Notes under the pieces: generated by a model | What the model was told of the DNA's origin: nothing | What the model saw: only the letters and a program-made list of their open reading frames with translations | Database searches by the model: none | NCBI RefSeq assembly: GCF_009725985.1 | Contig: NZ_RCNR01000001.1 | Location: 124,001-188,000 of the forward strand | Origin: Zobellia amurskyensis | Lineage (GTDB): Bacteria; Bacteroidota; Bacteroidia; Flavobacteriales; Flavobacteriaceae | DNA: 64,000 nucleotides | Reading direction: 5' to 3' | Made by a program: the position numbers and the translations under genes | Shown here: piece after piece, positions 52,764 to 61,364 of the stretch | Layout of the letters: each line of letters opens with the position of its first letter | Position numbering within the stretch: the first letter of the stretch is position 1

Positions 52764-53903
52764 TTGAGAGTCATATTTAGTATCTTTTTGTTGGTTTTCT
52801 GTGTTACATCAGAAGCCCAAGTAGCAACAGCCTCCGTAGCAGATAGTCTCTACGCTACTGGTAATTACATAAAGGCAATTAACCATTATGCGGAAGATGG
52901 TTCCATTACTTCTACTTTACAGATTGCTAGGGCCTATAACGCTATTGGTAATTATGAAAAAGCAATTGCACAGTATCAGAATGTGCTGTCTCAAGATGCA
53001 ACGCTTCAAATTGCAAAATTTGAACAGGGAAAGCTCTATCTGAAAACGAAAGACTTTACGAATGCGGAGGCCCTATTTTTAGAACTGACGCATGCTGCAA
53101 GTAACAACCCTGAGTATCATTTTTATTTGGGAGAGACCTTTCGTGAAGAAAAAAAGACGGAGCGTTGTCTGGCGTCTTACAAAAATGCAGTGGTAATTGA
53201 TAGTACGCATTTAAGAAGTTTGTTTCAATTGGGGAAGTATTATGTTGCTCAGCGAGAAAAGGATTCGGCCATAACATTTATTGATAAGGGGCTTCATTTC
53301 TATGATAATGATGTGGCAATGATTAACTTAAAAGCATTGGCGTATTATAACAATGATGAATACGCTAAAGCGCGTCCGTATTTTGAAAAGTTAATTGCAT
53401 TGGGCGAGCATAAGGAATATATCTACGAGAAGCTGGCCTATTGTTATTTTAAAGAATGGGAGTTTGAACCGGCAAAGATAAATTATAGAAAGGTGCTGGA
53501 GTTGAATGATGAAAATGCCGATGCTTATTTTAATTTGGGTCAGGTGTTTTGGAAAGACCGGCAAATAGATAGCGCTCAATACTATATTGAGGAATCCATT
53601 GCTGTTCAAAAGCCTTTTTTATTAAGAGAGTATGTTGCTCTTGCAGGTATTTCCAGAAACAAAGAAGATATGAAAACCGCTCTAGAATACTATAAATTGG
53701 CAAATGCTGAAGACCCAGATGATGCGCTAATTTATCACAACGTCTGCACGGTGGCAGATCAGTATTATAAAGACCCTAAGGTTAAATTAAAGTATTACGA
53801 GAAATTTGAAGAAAGATTTGGTAATAAGAATAACTACATGTCCAAGATGGTAAACAAGCGGATTTCTGAACTAAAGGAAGAAATCCATTATGATGTAAAA
53901 TAA
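52764..53903 (+). CDS. TPR-repeat exported protein (TTG start)
   Basis: A 379-residue protein with signal peptide (RVIFSIFLLVFCVTSEAQ) and a chain of TPR units from about residue 40 to 330 (AYNAIGNYEKAIAQYQNVL; AYYNNDEYAKARPYFEKLI; AYFNLGQVFWKDRQIDSAQYY). The start is TTG at 52764, one base after the stop of the BlaR1 gene, so translation is coupled. TPRs bind proteins; with BlaI/BlaR1 it may form a membrane-stress or envelope complex. No known partner. Confidence 0.82.
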   Translation: MRVIFSIFLLVFCVTSEAQVATASVADSLYATGNYIKAINHYAEDGSITSTLQIARAYNAIGNYEKAIAQYQNVLSQDATLQIAKFEQGKLYLKTKDFTNAEALFLELTHAASNNPEYHFYLGETFREEKKTERCLASYKNAVVIDSTHLRSLFQLGKYYVAQREKDSAITFIDKGLHFYDNDVAMINLKALAYYNNDEYAKARPYFEKLIALGEHKEYIYEKLAYCYFKEWEFEPAKINYRKVLELNDENADAYFNLGQVFWKDRQIDSAQYYIEESIAVQKPFLLREYVALAGISRNKEDMKTALEYYKLANAEDPDDALIYHNVCTVADQYYKDPKVKLKYYEKFEERFGNKNNYMSKMVNKRISELKEEIHYDVK

Positions 53904-54032
53904 TCCCTCTTATTTTTAGATGATGTTTTCTTGCTGAAAAACTGCTATTTTGGAGTATTTTCCTTGCGCGAATAGCGATTCATAGCACAAACCTCCACAA
54001 AAAATCGTAATTTCCGCCTAGAATTTAGGGCA

Positions 54033-54503
54033 ATGCGAAACCTCACAATTTTATGTTTTTTGTTCTTGCTTACCGCATGCAATTGGTCGGCGTCAAAGGA
54101 AGAGAAGACCCAAGAATTGGTAAATAAGGAGATATTGAGTATCGATTGGGAAGATGTGGATCAATACCCTCTTTTTGCCGATTGTGATGAAATAGCTTCC
54201 AAACAAGAGCAAAAACAATGCTTTATGGCCACGCTATTAAAGCATTTTTCCAAAACACTTGAAGAATCGGATTTTGTAGTTAAAGAAGCGGTAAAAGACA
54301 CTATTTTTGTCGACTTTTTAATGGAGGCTTCAGGGGCTATTTCGCTTTTACATATTGAGAAGGGCAATATAACCGAAAACCAGCTTCCAGGTTTTGACCA
54401 ACAAATAGAAAAGAGCCTGAACAGTTTGCCCAAAATTGAACCCGCACTTAAAAGAGGTATTCCAGTAAGGGCTAAATTTAGAATTCCCATAGTGCTTCAA
54501 TAA
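54033..54503 (+). CDS. Lipoprotein with a degenerate TonB C-terminal-like domain
   Basis: A 156-residue lipoprotein: lipobox LLTAC with Cys16. The rest (DVDQYPLFADCDEI, QCFMATLLKHFSKTL, FVDFLMEASGAISLLHI, SLNSLPKIEPALKRGIPVRAKFRIPIVL) follows the same plan as the two TonB-like domains of the BlaR1 protein just upstream, down to the DC...CF cysteines, but the YPE-GVQGRV core is lost. It is most likely a diverged relative derived from that protein. Function unknown. Confidence 0.7.
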   Translation: MRNLTILCFLFLLTACNWSASKEEKTQELVNKEILSIDWEDVDQYPLFADCDEIASKQEQKQCFMATLLKHFSKTLEESDFVVKEAVKDTIFVDFLMEASGAISLLHIEKGNITENQLPGFDQQIEKSLNSLPKIEPALKRGIPVRAKFRIPIVLQ

Positions 54504-54513
54504 AAAACAACAT

Positions 54514-55068
54514 TTGGCAACAGAAAAAATTATACTCGGTATTGATCCAGGTACTACCATTATGGGATTTGGTCTTATAAAAGTGGTAGGAAAAAAAATG
54601 GAGTTCATTCAAATGAACGAGTTGATGCTTAAAAAGTATGACGATCACTATACTAAACTTAAACTCATTTTTGAGCGTACCATAGAACTGATAGATACCT
54701 ATCACCCAGACGAAATTGCCATTGAGGCCCCTTTCTTTGGGAAAAACGTACAATCTATGCTTAAGCTAGGTCGTGCACAGGGTGTGGCTATGGCTGCCGG
54801 ACTCTCGCGTGAAATTCCCATTACCGAATATTTACCTAAGAAAATAAAAATGGCGATTACCGGAAACGGAAATGCCAGTAAAGAACAAGTGGCTAAAATG
54901 CTACAAAGTGTATTGGGTCTAAAAAGCTTGCCTAAAAACCTAGATAGCACGGATGGCCTTGCCGCAGCCGTTTGCCATTTCTATAACGAAGGAAGAGTAG
55001 AAGTAGGTAAAGGGTATACTGGTTGGGACGCTTTTGTAAAACAGAACGCGAAAAGGGTGAAGAAGTAG
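54514..55068 (+). CDS. ruvC: Crossover junction endodeoxyribonuclease RuvC (TTG start)
   Basis: A 184-residue resolvase with the acidic catalytic residues: GIDPGTTIMGFG (Asp near residue 10), IAIEAPFFGKNVQSMLKLGRAQG (Glu) and the C-terminal DSTDGLAAAVCHFY (Asp pair). It cuts Holliday junctions during recombination repair. The start is TTG at 54514, 10 bp after the lipoprotein stop. Confidence 0.95.
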   Translation: MATEKIILGIDPGTTIMGFGLIKVVGKKMEFIQMNELMLKKYDDHYTKLKLIFERTIELIDTYHPDEIAIEAPFFGKNVQSMLKLGRAQGVAMAAGLSREIPITEYLPKKIKMAITGNGNASKEQVAKMLQSVLGLKSLPKNLDSTDGLAAAVCHFYNEGRVEVGKGYTGWDAFVKQNAKRVKK

Positions 55069-55078
55069 GGTGAATTAT

Positions 55079-55193
55079 AGTACTGAGTATTTAGTATTAA
55101 GTAAAGAGTACTCGGTGAACACTAAACCTTCTTTCTCTACATCAAAAAACAGACAAAATCCCGAACCTCTAAGAACTCAGTACTTAATACTAA
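55079..55193. repeat. Inverted repeat units between ruvC and hemW
   Basis: AGTACTGAGT (55079-55088) recurs inverted as ACTCAGTACT (55175-55184), and TTAGTATTAAGTA (55091-55103) recurs inverted as TACTTAATACTAA (55181-55193). The units are partly permuted and not a single clean stem, so this looks like a short dispersed or palindromic repeat rather than a terminator. It lies within the 139-bp ruvC-hemW gap. Coding by the in-frame extension of hemW (55070-55207) is rejected because of this repeat. Confidence 0.65.
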
Positions 55194-55207
55194 TTACTAA
55201 AAAAAAC

Positions 55208-56341
55208 ATGAGCGGCATCTACATTCACATTCCTTTTTGTAAACAAGCTTGTCATTATTGCGACTTCCATTTCTCTACTTCCATGGGAAAGAAAGAAGCT
55301 ATGGTTGTGGCTTTGCAGAAAGAACTTTTCTTGCGAAAAGAAGAGTTTAAGGATGAGGTGGTAGAAACCATTTATTTTGGGGGTGGCACGCCGAGTGTAT
55401 TGGAAACTGAAGAAATCCAGTCGATAATTGATTCGGTTTATGAGTATTATTCAGTTTCGGAGCATCCGGAAATTACATTAGAGGCCAATCCCGATGATTT
55501 ATCAACGGAGAAAATAATCTCCCTTTCAAACAGTCCTATCAATCGTTTAAGCATAGGAATTCAATCTTTCTTTGAGGAGGATTTGAAGCTGATGAATCGT
55601 GCGCACGATGCCAGCGAAGCCGAAAATTGTATAAAGGAAGCAACCACTTATTTTGATAATATTTCTATCGATTTAATTTACGGTGTTCCGGACATGACCA
55701 ACGAACGTTGGAAGAAAAATATAGATAAAGCCCTTTCCTTTGGAATACCTCATATTTCCAGTTATGCCCTTACCGTAGAGCCCCAGACCGCTCTTGCAAG
55801 TTTTATAAAAAAAGGCTTAGTGAAAAATGTAGATGATGAGGTGGCACAGGCGCATTTCCATATTTTGTCCGAAACTTTGGAAGCTGCCGGTTTTGAAAGC
55901 TACGAGATATCCAATTTTGGAAAACCGGGATATTTTTCAAGAAATAATACAGCTTACTGGCAACAGAAAAAGTACTTGGGTATTGGTCCGTCCGCGCATT
56001 CTTATGATGGCGTACGTAGAGGGTGGAACATCAATAACAATCCAAAGTATCTAAAGTCGATTGAAAAAGGGGAGCTTCCTATGGAAACCGAAACCTTATC
56101 CGTTACCGATACCTATAACGAGTATGTCATGACCGGGTTGCGTACCATTTGGGGCGTATCGCTTTCTAGAATTGCTTCTGATTTTGGTCAGAAATATCAT
56201 GAATATGCTTTAATGCAGGCGGAAAAACACCTGAAAGATGAATTACTCCATATTGATGGCGATACCCTGTTGACCACTAAAAAAGGGCGTTTTTTGGCAG
56301 ACGGACTCGCATCCGACCTTTTTATGGTAAATTTGGGGTAG
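55208..56341 (+). CDS. hemW: Radical SAM heme chaperone-like protein HemW
   Basis: A 377-residue radical-SAM protein starting MSGIYIHIPFCKQACHYCDFHF, with the CXXXCXXC cluster and fourth His/Cys pattern of HemW rather than HemN (no GPRYTSYPT region). FGGGTPSVL and a C-terminal HemN-like domain (YNEYVMTGLRTIWGVSL) follow. HemW binds heme and delivers it to respiratory enzymes; it does not make protoporphyrinogen. Start 55208 lies after the repeat block. A separate true HemN is at 22821. Confidence 0.93.
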   Translation: MSGIYIHIPFCKQACHYCDFHFSTSMGKKEAMVVALQKELFLRKEEFKDEVVETIYFGGGTPSVLETEEIQSIIDSVYEYYSVSEHPEITLEANPDDLSTEKIISLSNSPINRLSIGIQSFFEEDLKLMNRAHDASEAENCIKEATTYFDNISIDLIYGVPDMTNERWKKNIDKALSFGIPHISSYALTVEPQTALASFIKKGLVKNVDDEVAQAHFHILSETLEAAGFESYEISNFGKPGYFSRNNTAYWQQKKYLGIGPSAHSYDGVRRGWNINNNPKYLKSIEKGELPMETETLSVTDTYNEYVMTGLRTIWGVSLSRIASDFGQKYHEYALMQAEKHLKDELLHIDGDTLLTTKKGRFLADGLASDLFMVNLG

Positions 56342-56442
56342 AAACCAAAGTGAAAATAGGCGCAAGAGATTAGTCGCCAAATACGGTCATCTGGCTCTTG
56401 TTATCTACGAGCCAAATTCGTTATTAAAACAGAATACATTTT

Positions 56443-57210
56443 ATGATTGCTACAATAAAGCATAGAACAAAAAATTACCCAATAGATTTGTCTAAACCTT
56501 TAGATATTTCAATTGCCATAAAAGGTGGTGCACAAAACGTAAGTGCTTGGTATCTTCAACCGCCAAAGATAGAGGCACATGAAGAAGCAGGTTTTGTTGG
56601 CAAGGTGTCCGAAGGGGCTTCCATCAATTTTAATGATATTTCATTTAATCCGCATGCTCATGGAACACATACGGAATGTGTGGGTCATATTACCGAAGAA
56701 TTTTATTCGGTCAATAAAAATTTAAAACAATATTTCTTTCTGTCGGAAGTGGTTACCGTAGCGCCAGAAATGGTTAATGATGATTTTGTTATTTCTAAAA
56801 AGCAACTGAAGTATGCTTTGGGAAATAAGAAAAGGGAGGCATTGGTTATTCGTACGTTGCCTAATATGAAACAGAAAAAGTCAAGACAATACTCGCATTC
56901 AAACCCTCCATATTTAACGCAAGAAGCCGCTGAGTTTCTAGTGGAAAAAGGAGTGGAGCACTTGCTTGTAGACCTTCCTTCGGTAGATAAGGAAAAAGAC
57001 AACGGGGCCTTAGTATCCCATAAAGCATTTTGGGATTTTGGTGGAAAACTCAGAAAACGGGCTACGATTACGGAATTTATATATGTAGCCAATTCTATTG
57101 AGGACGGTACTTATATATTAAATCTTCAAGTGGCGCCTTTTGAGAATGATGCTAGTCCTAGTCGTCCTGTGCTTTATAAAGTCATTCAGAATAAACCCAT
57201 TCAGAAATGA
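56443..57210 (+). CDS. Cyclase-family protein (kynurenine formamidase-like)
   Basis: A 255-residue metal-dependent hydrolase of the cyclase family, with the metal-binding region FNPHAHGTHTECVGHI (residues about 66-81) and VEHLLVDLPSVD. Members include bacterial kynurenine formamidases and various uncharacterised hydrolases. No other tryptophan-degradation genes are near, so no substrate is assigned. It overlaps the next gene by 4 bp, so translation is coupled. Confidence 0.87.
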   Translation: MIATIKHRTKNYPIDLSKPLDISIAIKGGAQNVSAWYLQPPKIEAHEEAGFVGKVSEGASINFNDISFNPHAHGTHTECVGHITEEFYSVNKNLKQYFFLSEVVTVAPEMVNDDFVISKKQLKYALGNKKREALVIRTLPNMKQKKSRQYSHSNPPYLTQEAAEFLVEKGVEHLLVDLPSVDKEKDNGALVSHKAFWDFGGKLRKRATITEFIYVANSIEDGTYILNLQVAPFENDASPSRPVLYKVIQNKPIQK

Positions 57211-57557
57211 GTACTTTGTTAAAGGTTGAAGAATTGGCTATGTTTCTCTTTGGAATATACCTTTTTAATCTTTTAGACTTTGCTTGGTGGTGGTTTTTAG
57301 TGTTGTTGTTAACTCCGGATTTAGGCATGTTTGGCTATCTTTTGGGGAATAAAGTAGGCGCAATTACTTATAATATTTTTCATCATAAGGGTATTGCTCT
57401 TGCCATCTATATAATTGGGGTGTATCTTTCGGAACCTTTATTGCAGTTGGTGGGGATTGTTTTATTTTCGCATGCTGCTATGGATCGTGTTTTTGGTTAT
57501 GGCCTTAAGTATGACAAAGGATTTAAGTTTACCCACTTAGGGGAAATAGGAAAATAA
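57207..57557 (+). CDS. DUF4260 membrane protein
   Basis: A 116-residue membrane protein with several hydrophobic segments (ELAMFLFGIYLFNLLDFAWWWFLVLLLTPDLGMFGYLLG; GIALAIYIIGVYL; LLQLVGIVLFSHAAMDR) and the DUF4260 signature TPDLGMFGYLLG...YNIFHH...HAAMDRVFGYGLKY. Function unknown. Overlaps the cyclase gene by 4 bp and is followed by the DUF4230 gene after 2 bp. Confidence 0.9.
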   Translation: MSTLLKVEELAMFLFGIYLFNLLDFAWWWFLVLLLTPDLGMFGYLLGNKVGAITYNIFHHKGIALAIYIIGVYLSEPLLQLVGIVLFSHAAMDRVFGYGLKYDKGFKFTHLGEIGK

Positions 57558-57559
57558 AA

Positions 57560-58183
57560 ATGGATAATATCTTCGATACTTTTTTGGGTCTGATTCTAGG
57601 TGCTATCCTTATGTATTGGGTGTATTCTACTTTTAGGCAAAAGAAGAATAAAGAATTGACCAAACACCAATCTACGGTTCTTGTTGATAAAATACAGAGC
57701 GTATGTAAATTGGTTTCCGTTGAAGGCGATTTTGCGGAAATCTACCGCTATGAAAATATTAAGGAGCGGTTTATGAGCTTGGTGAGCAGTAAGAAAAAAG
57801 CCTTACTTGTTATTAATGCTAAAGCCCATATAGGTTACGATTTAAAAAAGGTGAAAATAAAGGCGGATAATGAGAATAAGAGAATAATCCTGACCCATTT
57901 TCCAGAGCCTGAAATTTTATCCATAGAGCCGGATATTCAGTTCTATGATATTCAGAGTGGCATGTTCAATTTCTTTTCTTCGGAAGATTTAACATTGCTC
58001 AATAAAGAAGCGAAGCAGCATATTCGCGAAAAAATTCCTCAAAGCGGATTGATGCAAACGGCCAGAAAGGAAGCTATTCAAGCGGTTCTACTCATTGAGA
58101 AAATAGTAGAGACCATTGGTTGGAAATTAGATTATACTGCTTTAGAGATTACAGAGAAACAAAAAGAAATGCTCGAAGACTAA
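57560..58183 (+). CDS. DUF4230 protein, single N-terminal membrane anchor
   Basis: A 207-residue protein: one membrane helix (IFDTFLGLILGAILMYWVYSTF), then a soluble domain with VCKLVSVEGDFAEIYRYEN, LVINAKAHIGYDLKKVKIKAD and HFPEPEILSIEPDIQFYD, the DUF4230 pattern. Function unknown. Closely linked to the DUF4260 gene (2 bp) and followed after 27 bp by the Dabb-domain gene. Confidence 0.88.
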   Translation: MDNIFDTFLGLILGAILMYWVYSTFRQKKNKELTKHQSTVLVDKIQSVCKLVSVEGDFAEIYRYENIKERFMSLVSSKKKALLVINAKAHIGYDLKKVKIKADNENKRIILTHFPEPEILSIEPDIQFYDIQSGMFNFFSSEDLTLLNKEAKQHIREKIPQSGLMQTARKEAIQAVLLIEKIVETIGWKLDYTALEITEKQKEMLED

Positions 58184-58210
58184 TTCATATATACTATTTA
58201 AACCATAATT

Positions 58211-58609
58211 ATGAGAACACTTACCCTTGCAATATTATTTTTAACACTTGCCATTACTGCTAATGGCCAAACAAAGAATGACATGAGAGAATTTGACCCT
58301 AATTTTGCCCATACCGTATTTTTCTGGTTTAAAAACCCTGATAATAAGGCAGACCGTGCCGCTTTTGAAAAGTCGCTACAGAAATTTTTAGATAACTCGG
58401 AATATGCTAAAACAAGCTTTATAGGAATGCCGCCTAAAGCTAGTCGTGATGTGGTAGATGGGTCGTTTACTTATTCGTTGATCGTAACTTTTGAATCTGC
58501 GGAAGCACAACAAAACTATCAAGATGAAGCACCTCATAAAGTGTTTATTGAAGAGTCTAGTGCTTTGTGGGACAAAGTAATCGTTTACGATTCAAAAGGC
58601 GTACAATAA
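58211..58609 (+). CDS. Exported Dabb (stress-responsive A/B barrel) domain protein
   Basis: A 132-residue protein with signal peptide (LAILFLTLAITANGQ). The domain has FAHTVFFWFKNPDNKADRAAFEKSL and TYSLIVTFESAEAQQNYQDEAPHKVFIEE, the pattern of dimeric alpha/beta-barrel Dabb proteins. Function unknown. The next gene starts 4 bp after the stop. Confidence 0.85.
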   Translation: MRTLTLAILFLTLAITANGQTKNDMREFDPNFAHTVFFWFKNPDNKADRAAFEKSLQKFLDNSEYAKTSFIGMPPKASRDVVDGSFTYSLIVTFESAEAQQNYQDEAPHKVFIEESSALWDKVIVYDSKGVQ

Positions 58610-58613
58610 ACGC

Positions 58614-59147
58614 ATGGTCGTTTACAGGTCTGCTGTAGTAGCAGATGCCATGGCTATTGCTCAATTACATGCTAAAAGTTGGCAAGAAAACTATCGCGGA
58701 GCGTTCAGCGATGTTTATTTGGACGAATTAGCACTTTCTGACCGCCAACAGGTGTGGTGTAACAGGTTTGATAACCCGGCTTTAGGCCAGCGTGTTATCA
58801 TTGCGGAAAGCAATGGGCTAATAGTAGGTTTTGCTTGTTTGTTTTTAGAGGAGGATGCCATTTATGGTACCTTGTTGGATAACCTTCATGTTTCAAAAGA
58901 TGTTCAGGGTATGGGCGTCGGTAGATGCTTAATGTCCTTAGTTGCTGAAGAGATATCTAATAGTCCATCTCATTCTGGCATGTATCTATGGGTATTAGAG
59001 AATAACAAGGCCGCACAAAGATTCTATGATTCATGTGGAGGTGAACAACTTGAAACTGTAAAAGGTAATGATATAGGCGATAAACCTATTATGAAGATTA
59101 GATACTATTGGCAATCCTTAGAAAAACTGATAGCGACTAACCCGTAA
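58614..59147 (+). CDS. GNAT-family acetyltransferase
   Basis: A 177-residue GNAT enzyme. The acetyl-CoA motif V-X-Q-X-X-G-X-G is visible as VSKDVQGMGVGRCLMSLVAEEI, and the C-terminal part is YLWVLENNKAAQRFYDSCGGEQ. It acetylates an amine of unknown identity. Starts 4 bp after the Dabb stop. Confidence 0.88.
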   Translation: MVVYRSAVVADAMAIAQLHAKSWQENYRGAFSDVYLDELALSDRQQVWCNRFDNPALGQRVIIAESNGLIVGFACLFLEEDAIYGTLLDNLHVSKDVQGMGVGRCLMSLVAEEISNSPSHSGMYLWVLENNKAAQRFYDSCGGEQLETVKGNDIGDKPIMKIRYYWQSLEKLIATNP

Positions 59148-59160
59148 AAGACGATTTCAA

Positions 59161-59523
59161 ATGATGAACGTTGAGCTGTTTCGTGACTACTGCATTACAA
59201 AAAAAGGAGTGACGGAAGAATTTCCTTTTGACGAGAAAACCTTGGTGTTTAAAGTAATGGGCAAGATGTTCGCCCTTTGTGCATTGGAACGCCTTCCGCC
59301 TCAGGTAAATCTAAAATGTGACCCAGATAGGGCCGTTGTTTTACGGGAAGAGCATGACGGCCATATCATACCAGGTTATCACATGAGCAAAGTACATTGG
59401 AACACGCTTTTGTTGGATAGCCTTCCCCCTAAATTAATAACCGAACTTGTAGACCATTCCTATGATTTGGTCGTTTCCAAATTCACCAAAAAACTCAAAG
59501 CGGAGTATGATGCGCTTTCTTAA
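59161..59523 (+). CDS. MmcQ/YjbR-family protein
   Basis: A 120-residue protein with FRDYCITKKGVTEEFPFDEKTLVFKVMGKMFAL near the N-terminus and HMSKVHWNTLLLDSLPPKLITELVDHSYDLV, typical of the MmcQ/YjbR (CyaY-like fold) family, often described as DNA-binding but without a settled role. Follows the GNAT gene by 13 bp. Confidence 0.9.
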   Translation: MMNVELFRDYCITKKGVTEEFPFDEKTLVFKVMGKMFALCALERLPPQVNLKCDPDRAVVLREEHDGHIIPGYHMSKVHWNTLLLDSLPPKLITELVDHSYDLVVSKFTKKLKAEYDALS

Positions 59524-59567
59524 ATTGTTTTACTACACTTTTATTTAAAAAATCCTTGTTGGATATT

Positions 59568-61340
59568 ATGCAGCAATTACAATCTTTTTACAGTGGTGAA
59601 ATTGAAAAATACACCAAAGAATTAGCGCAAATAAAGAAACAGTTATTCGCATCCAGTATGTTACGTTTAGCCATTTTTTGTATAGCGGGCTTTGGTATTT
59701 ATATGACTTTGGGTGATGCCAAATGGGTTTTGGCCGTGGTGCTGGTAACTATTGTGCTTTTTCTCTTTTTGGTAACCCGGCACGCCGGTCTTCAGTACAA
59801 ACGAGATAGGTTATTGGCGCTGCTGGATATAAATAGAACCGAATTGAAAGTCTTAAATCGTGATTTTCATGAGTTGCCGGAAGGCGATGAGTTCAAAGAT
59901 CCATTACATTATTTCAGTCAAGATATAGATTTGTTCGGTAGGGGTTCATTTTTTCAGTATGCCAACCGTACGGCCTTAAAACAGGGAGCCGAAACCTTTG
60001 CAGCATTGTTCAAGGCGAATGCCATAGATGGAATACTGCAAAAGCAAGAAGCCATAAAGGAACTGGCTAAAATGCCCGAATGGCGACAAAATTTTTCCGC
60101 AACGGCTTCATTGGCCAAAACAGAAGGTAAGACGGATACCATTGTAAAATGGTTAATGGGCTATAAGCCTTTCGTGCCCAAAATAACGAGGTATCTACCA
60201 TTGGCGTTTTCTGCTGTGTCCGTACTGTTGTTCGTATTATATTTTCTTGATTTTGCTCCGGAATCGGGGTTAATTCTATGGCTTGTAGTAGGTATGGGTA
60301 TTACCGGAATGTATATGAAGAAAATCACTAATTTGGGTGGTGATGCTTCAAAAGTACAGAGCACTTTTCAGCAGTACAACAAGTTATTGACCTTAATTGA
60401 GGACACGGATTTCACTTCTGATTATCTAAAGCAGTTAAAGGGCAATGTGCTTCGTGATAAGGAAAAGACCTCTTTGATCATTGCAAAGTTTTCAAAGCAG
60501 CTTAATAGTTTGGATAAGAACAACAACATCATTTATCTCTTTTTTGGAAACGGTTTTTTTCTTCGCACTCTTACGCATTGTTATGAGATCGAAAATTGGA
60601 TTGAAAAGCATGGCGCTTTTGTAGAAAAATGGTTTGATACTATCGCATTTTTCGATGCCTATAACAGTCTGGGCAATTTTGGATTTAATCATCCAGACTA
60701 TAATTATCCGAGCATTGACAATGATGCAGCGGTTTTGAAGTCCACAGGTGCAGGGCATCCTTTGCTGAACCCTACAAAAAGTGTCTTGAATGATTTTCAA
60801 ATAGATCGGGAACAGTTCTTTATTGTGACAGGGGCAAACATGGCGGGTAAGAGTACATTCTTGCGTACCGTTTCGTTACAAATAGTTATGGCCAACGTAG
60901 GGCTTCCGCTTTGTGCTGAGAAGGTGGCATATTCACCTATAAAATTAATTACAAGCATGCGTACTACGGATTCGTTAACGGATGATGAATCATATTTCTT
61001 TTCAGAATTAAAGCGATTAAAATTCATTGTTGACGAGATTCAGGATGACCGTTACTTTATTGTTTTGGATGAAATTCTAAAAGGAACCAATAGTACGGAT
61101 AAGGCAGAGGGTAGCCGTAAATTTGTGGAACGTTTAGTAGCTTCAAAATCAACCGGGATTATCGCTACGCACGATTTAAGCCTTTGTGAAGTGGCTAAGA
61201 CATTGCCTCAGGTAGAGAACCATTATTTTGATGCCGAAATCATTGATGATGAACTTCATTTTGATTATAAGTTTAAGGATGGAATATGCCAGAACATGAA
61301 CGCATCCTTTCTATTGAAAAAAATGGAAATTGTAGAATAG
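59568..61340 (+). CDS. MutS-related DNA-binding ATPase (short MutS family, membrane-associated)
   Basis: About 590 residues: two N-terminal hydrophobic helices (ASSMLRLAIFCIAGFGIYM; WVLAVVLVTIVLFLFLV), a MutS-III-like core, another helix pair (YLPLAFSAVSVLLFVLYFLDFA), and a C-terminal MutS-V ATPase with Walker A GANMAGKSTF, Walker B-type YFIVLDEILKGTN and THDLSL. It lacks the mismatch-recognition domain, so it is not MutS1. Start ATG 59568 is preferred; two TTG codons lie at 59556-59561. Role unknown; membrane location is unusual for a MutS relative. Confidence 0.85.
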   Translation: MQQLQSFYSGEIEKYTKELAQIKKQLFASSMLRLAIFCIAGFGIYMTLGDAKWVLAVVLVTIVLFLFLVTRHAGLQYKRDRLLALLDINRTELKVLNRDFHELPEGDEFKDPLHYFSQDIDLFGRGSFFQYANRTALKQGAETFAALFKANAIDGILQKQEAIKELAKMPEWRQNFSATASLAKTEGKTDTIVKWLMGYKPFVPKITRYLPLAFSAVSVLLFVLYFLDFAPESGLILWLVVGMGITGMYMKKITNLGGDASKVQSTFQQYNKLLTLIEDTDFTSDYLKQLKGNVLRDKEKTSLIIAKFSKQLNSLDKNNNIIYLFFGNGFFLRTLTHCYEIENWIEKHGAFVEKWFDTIAFFDAYNSLGNFGFNHPDYNYPSIDNDAAVLKSTGAGHPLLNPTKSVLNDFQIDREQFFIVTGANMAGKSTFLRTVSLQIVMANVGLPLCAEKVAYSPIKLITSMRTTDSLTDDESYFFSELKRLKFIVDEIQDDRYFIVLDEILKGTNSTDKAEGSRKFVERLVASKSTGIIATHDLSLCEVAKTLPQVENHYFDAEIIDDELHFDYKFKDGICQNMNASFLLKKMEIVE

Positions 61341-61364
61341 GAATAGTTTAACCCCCGATCAATA

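Noticed and set aside
55070-55207. N-terminal extension of hemW by 46 residues
   Set aside because: The extension is made of the repeat units and low-complexity sequence; HemW proteins begin at the MSGIYIHIPFC region.
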